NCBI RefSeq assembly: GCF_018255755.1
Contig: NZ_CP073766.1
Location: 3,100,001 to 3,164,000 of the forward strand
Origin: Chitinophaga sp. HK235
Lineage (GTDB): Bacteria > Bacteroidota > Bacteroidia > Chitinophagales > Chitinophagaceae
Direction of reading: 5' to 3'
Length of the DNA stretch: 64,000 bases
Shown here: one piece after another, positions 62,001 to 64,000 of the stretch
How positions within the stretch are numbered: position 1 is the stretch's first letter
How the letters are laid out: every line of letters begins with the position of its first letter
The notes under the pieces: generated by a model
Told to the model about the DNA's origin: nothing
The model's database searches: none
What the model saw: only the letters and a program-made list of their open reading frames with translations
Translations under genes and position numbers: made by a program

Positions 62001-62113
62001 GGGACCGGCGCACCATCCTTACTTGTAATTTTACCCGATACAAACGGAGTTTGTGCATGGGCAAAAGCTACCATCAATAGCAGCAGCACTGCTATCACAG
62101 TTTGTTTTTTCAT
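59063..62113 (-). CDS. SusC/RagA family TonB-linked outer-membrane transporter
   Basis: 1016 residues. A signal peptide (AVLLLLMVAFAHAQT) is followed by a CarboxypepD_reg-like domain (about 25-95, GKITSKDGAPVPGASVRVKG), a plug (EINEVTVTALGIKRDKRMLT-like region, then MAGVQITNSSGIPGSSAKIV and GAAATALYGSAAASGAVVIT) and the barrel ending in SIIVGLKVAF. It has no STN domain, so it is regulated otherwise than the 29.7 kb system. Partner of the SusD protein just downstream; ligand unknown. Confidence 0.94.
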   Translation of the reverse strand: MKKQTVIAVLLLLMVAFAHAQTPFVSGKITSKDGAPVPGASVRVKGTKTGVAASGDGSFKITAKEGDILLVTALGYGTEEITIGHDQTVNVSLSDNSKQINEVTVTALGIKRDKRMLTYSVAEIKGAAVVEAKQDNMINALAGKMAGVQITNSSGIPGSSAKIVVRGSTSLVGNNQALLVVDGVPVNNTEAGNPSGTAMYNGGTTNRGSDIDPNIIESITVLKGAAATALYGSAAASGAVVITTKNGTGKGNKTRPNLTISSSYSFQTPTFPKFQDKFAQGYGGEYKEDASTSWGPAIDTLRVNGAPITKHNPLKEFFRTGHTSDNNINVTGYNDRSNYLLSYSYLKTDGTIPNTDYSRHSLFAKYSVKMLDNLQLTTQFNYIQSDNHRYVEGNNFVNPLWTVYGAPISWNPFPVTNEDGSQRLYRSNRNNPYWILENTGLRERNNRIIPVVTLSYTPLSWLTITERVGADMYSNVADYHEAPGAIGWGNSGATPSTGQMYKRDIKRYQFNHDLMIEARKDFNKDLFGNLLLGNNIQSNYNDNNLVQGVDMSAENLYNISNFAQVNSTYGYYRTRKVGFYAQANLEYKRMLTLALTGRYDGSSVLSKDNQFYPYGSASAGFIFTELLKMSDNPILNFGKVRVSYSAVGNDNIGPYSLNNPYFQAGPGVTFPFNGQNAYWRTSTYAFPLVNEKLKEFEVGLEAKFFRNRASLEVSYFDRKSTDLLTPGTPISAGTGFSSASLNAGAMQNKGVEVTLGITPVKTKDLTWNLSLNYTKITNKVLNLASGIDFFQLAGFTTPGIFAYANQPYGVIYGRHYQRNDQGQMLIDNKGYPIISTELGPIGSVVPKWRGGITSTLNYKGFSFSFTIDHKNGGEVINLDNSYLYYYGTAKKTEDRGTTVVLPGVKASDNKPNDVPITLGEDYYKFYSKVDGSSVEDGSFLKLRQVSLAYDLSTYLLKRTGFKSLVLSVTGTNFILHKNYTGSDPEVSLGGTGNGDSFSNFMVPSNKSIIVGLKVAF

Positions 62114-62527
62114 AAGTGTAATATTGATAAAAATGATTATCCGGGTGTATTACCCGGCGGTATGTTGGCGATTGCTTGCAAGCATTTCCGACTTTCGAAT
62201 ATTAAATACAGAATTCCTCTACAGTTCTTTCATAAAAAACTGAAACAGTCTGGCATTGGTTGACACGTCTCATACCGCGCTCCCTGCAGGCATTACAGCA
62301 ACCTGTACAACTTAGGGATACTACCTGATCATGCTTTAAAATTAGGCTACATAATGGCAGCAGCTTACATTATAATTAACCACTTCTTTGCTAAAATTAA
62401 CCCGTGTAATGCTGCAGATGAATTTACACATTCTACAAAACACAGTACAGTAAAAGGTTACAGCGTTATTTACAGCTGTTAAGTATTCTAGTTTTTTTTT
62501 ACAAAAAATGATCAAAAATATTAACAC
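62114..62527. other. Non-coding region upstream of the second susC
   Basis: About 410 bases without a convincing gene. It should hold the minus-strand susC promoter, but no clear -7 box was found. Nothing else was recognised. Confidence 0.5.
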
Positions 62528-62565
62528 AAAAAAAATGGCTGCCGGTGAAGACAGCCATTTTTTTT
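62528..62565. terminator. Terminator of the collagen-like gene
   Basis: Arms AAAAAAAATGGCTG and CAGCCATTTTTTT around a 10-base loop, 20-55 bases after the minus-strand stop at 62585; T-run on both strands. Confidence 0.85.
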
Positions 62566-62584
62566 GAAATGATAGCGGTGTCGG

Positions 62585-63490
62585 TTACTCAGGAATGCCA
62601 TAATATCTGCATACCGCAGTATAATCATTGTAATCAGGATGTGGTGTAGCTCTGCTATCGGCCACACCACCAGGGATAAGGATATAACGGTACTGCAACA
62701 ACGTACTTAAATTAATAGTATTGCTGTTGTCGTGTGTAAAACGGGTAATGAGTATTTTACCTAACTGCGGAATATAAGCAATGGTATTGGGTTTACCACC
62801 AGCATTACTGGTATAGGGCAGCGTAAAATTCCCTGCGCCAAAGGTAAAATAAACCAGCACCGTTCCTGAATTGAGAATGGCACTGGAAAGGCCTGGGGCT
62901 AATACATTAGCTGCCTTCACGCTGGAAGCGTCTATGGTAGTATCCCGGAAATAGGTAGCATATACCCAGGTGGAATAGATCACATTAGCTGTGCCGGCGG
63001 GGCCTTGCGGACCAACAGGACCTTGAGGGCCGGCAGGACCCTGCAATGACAAGGCCGCACCCCATGCACCGCCTGTTTTAGGACCATACAGGTTGTAGGA
63101 AGATTTATCCAGGTAATAATCTCCATTGTTACCCAATGCAGCAGCAGGAGCACCTGTTCCGCTGAGAATCTGACTGCCGGCTGCACCAGTAGCACCAGTA
63201 GCACCAGTAGCTCCGGTTGCACCAGTTGCCCCCATCAGGCTGATAGGTGTACCCCAACCTTCAGCTTTGGGGCCATAAAATTTTGAGCTGGAAAGATCCA
63301 GATAAAAATCACCATTTGCACCAATGTTGGCTGCCGGCGCACCATTGCCGCTGTAAATCTTACTCCCTGCAGGCCCCTGTATTCCCTGCACTCCTTGCGG
63401 ACCAACAGGTCCCTGATCTCCTTTTTTACAGCCTGCCCATATCAGCAGCAGCGCTAAAAAAAACATGGTTACATGTGATAACTGTTTCAT
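62585..63490 (-). CDS. Collagen-like repeat lipoprotein
   Basis: 301 residues from ATG 63490. Signal MFFLALLLIWAGCKKG puts the lipidated Cys near residue 20. Three collagen-type G-x-y blocks follow: GDQGPVGPQGVQGIQGPAG, then GATGATGATGATGATGAAG, then GPAGPQGPVGPQGPAGTA. Between them lies a duplicated module of about 45 residues (IYSGNGAPAANIGANGDFYL and ILSGTGAPAAALGNNGDYYL, each leading to YGPK). The C-terminal about 120 residues are a beta-rich unknown domain. A surface stalk is the likely role; the ligand is unknown. Confidence 0.8.
   Translation of the reverse strand: MKQLSHVTMFFLALLLIWAGCKKGDQGPVGPQGVQGIQGPAGSKIYSGNGAPAANIGANGDFYLDLSSSKFYGPKAEGWGTPISLMGATGATGATGATGATGAAGSQILSGTGAPAAALGNNGDYYLDKSSYNLYGPKTGGAWGAALSLQGPAGPQGPVGPQGPAGTANVIYSTWVYATYFRDTTIDASSVKAANVLAPGLSSAILNSGTVLVYFTFGAGNFTLPYTSNAGGKPNTIAYIPQLGKILITRFTHDNSNTINLSTLLQYRYILIPGGVADSRATPHPDYNDYTAVCRYYGIPE
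63182..63234. repeat. Tandem 9-base repeat in the collagen block
   Basis: GCACCAGTA is repeated in tandem with small changes and codes for the GATGAT run. In-frame repeats of this kind may change length by slippage, without a frame change when whole units are lost. Confidence 0.7.
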
Positions 63491-64000
63491 GCTAGATTTG
63501 TTTTTAGTATTGATTGAAGTTGATTTGTTAGTTTGTTTGCAGCAATGGCCTGCCTCCCCGTTTTTTAAAACAGGTATTCCTGAAAGGACCGGCCATACGA
63601 TTCCCACCAACCACCCGCTTTTGCTACGATGTGGTTTAATTATGGGAATAAGCCAGGTGCTTACATGCTATTGTCTTCTAAAAAATTGTTTCATGGCGTT
63701 TTGTGACAGTTATTTTAATAGTATATCCGCCAGAGAAAACCGATAGGACTTCCGGCATTTGGGGCTGTATTGATTTCCTTTTGGGGTTTATGCATGGCTA
63801 TCCACTGCAACCAGGCATACTCGAATATATCAATCTAAATCTGTTCCATGTATTGCTATTCTTGAATAAAGATTTTGGGGTGATATTGGTGATCGGCATG
63901 AACTATGGCTTTGGCACCACTAAATTACCATTCCAGGCAACACTAAAATAGTAAAAAATCGAAATCTCCCTGCGCGTTCAAACAGGAAATATCGGAGATC
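63491..64000. other. Non-coding region at the right edge
   Basis: About 510 bases with no supported gene. It probably holds the promoter of the collagen-like gene. Near 63957-64000 an imperfect hairpin with a T-run on the minus strand may be the terminator of a gene beyond the window. Confidence 0.4.

Noticed and set aside
57638..62113. Polysaccharide utilisation locus
   Set aside because: A SusC/SusD pair is present, but no glycoside hydrolase, lyase, esterase or HTCS regulator is encoded nearby.
62342..62527. A 61-codon minus-strand frame upstream of the second susC
   Set aside because: Poor composition, no neighbour in operon and no family match; the stretch is better read as non-coding.
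63182..63234. Tandem repeats that might suggest a CRISPR array
   Set aside because: The units are 9 bases, in frame, and have no spacers; they encode collagen-type Gly-Ala-Thr. No CRISPR array or cas gene was seen in the window.

Overview
The window reads as a chromosomal segment of a Bacteroidota bacterium, most likely Chitinophagaceae and close to Chitinophaga. The signs are two SusC/SusD pairs, an ECF sigma/FecR pair with an STN-domain SusC, DUF4369-TlpA thioredoxins, DUF3667, promoters of the TAnnTTTG type, weak Shine-Dalgarno signals, and a split-LanB lanthipeptide locus of the kind described for Chitinophaga pinensins. This is inferred from gene families; no marker gene such as rRNA is present.

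Layout. 0-6.7 kb is ordinary chromosome: the end of mazG, tex, a lipoprotein, an enoyl-CoA hydratase, a DUF3667 membrane protein, a secreted YD-repeat protein, then tRNA-Gly(GCC) and tRNA-Leu(UAA). 6.7-17.9 kb is an AT-rich island bounded by a 15-bp direct repeat of the tRNA-Leu 3' end. It carries an IS3-family element, a type I restriction-modification set (hsdM, hsdS, hsdR) with a YgjP-like metallopeptidase and a HARE-HTH/PD-(D/E)XK protein, and a divergent Fic-like protein behind a phased operator-like array. No integrase gene is visible.

18.2-25.8 kb holds a cupin, then a compact six-gene minus-strand operon: a Ycf46-type AAA+ ATPase, a DUF1257-like protein, a DUF2997 protein, two paralogous membrane proteins with ComEA-type HhH domains, and a small NrdG-like radical SAM protein. 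Three of these proteins end in almost the same residues (GRxIE followed by F or Y). A TetR regulator and an Asp-nucleophile alpha/beta hydrolase follow, with matching palindromes in front of each, and then a VOC protein.

25.9-35.3 kb is a nutrient-acquisition unit (ECF sigma, FecR, SusC, SusD, two DUF4369-TlpA proteins) with no glycoside hydrolase. 35.4-38.9 kb has an unknown gene, a Crp/Fnr regulator, an NTF2-like protein, a nitronate monooxygenase and a beta-trefoil-like secreted protein.

39.0-53.5 kb is the most interesting block: two convergent transcription units that appear to form one lanthipeptide system. The plus-strand arm has a His/Cys-rich small protein, an ABC ATPase, two ABC-2 permeases, a siderophore-type TonB receptor and a pinensin-like precursor. 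The minus-strand arm has a C39-peptidase ABC exporter, a split LanB (glutamylation and elimination proteins), an atypical LanC with a long C-terminal extension, and a second, six-Cys precursor. The same 15-bp motif lies at the head of both arms. 53.6-64 kb has a PQQ-type beta-propeller protein, a second TonB receptor, a CHMI-type isomerase, a second SusC/SusD pair and a collagen-like lipoprotein.
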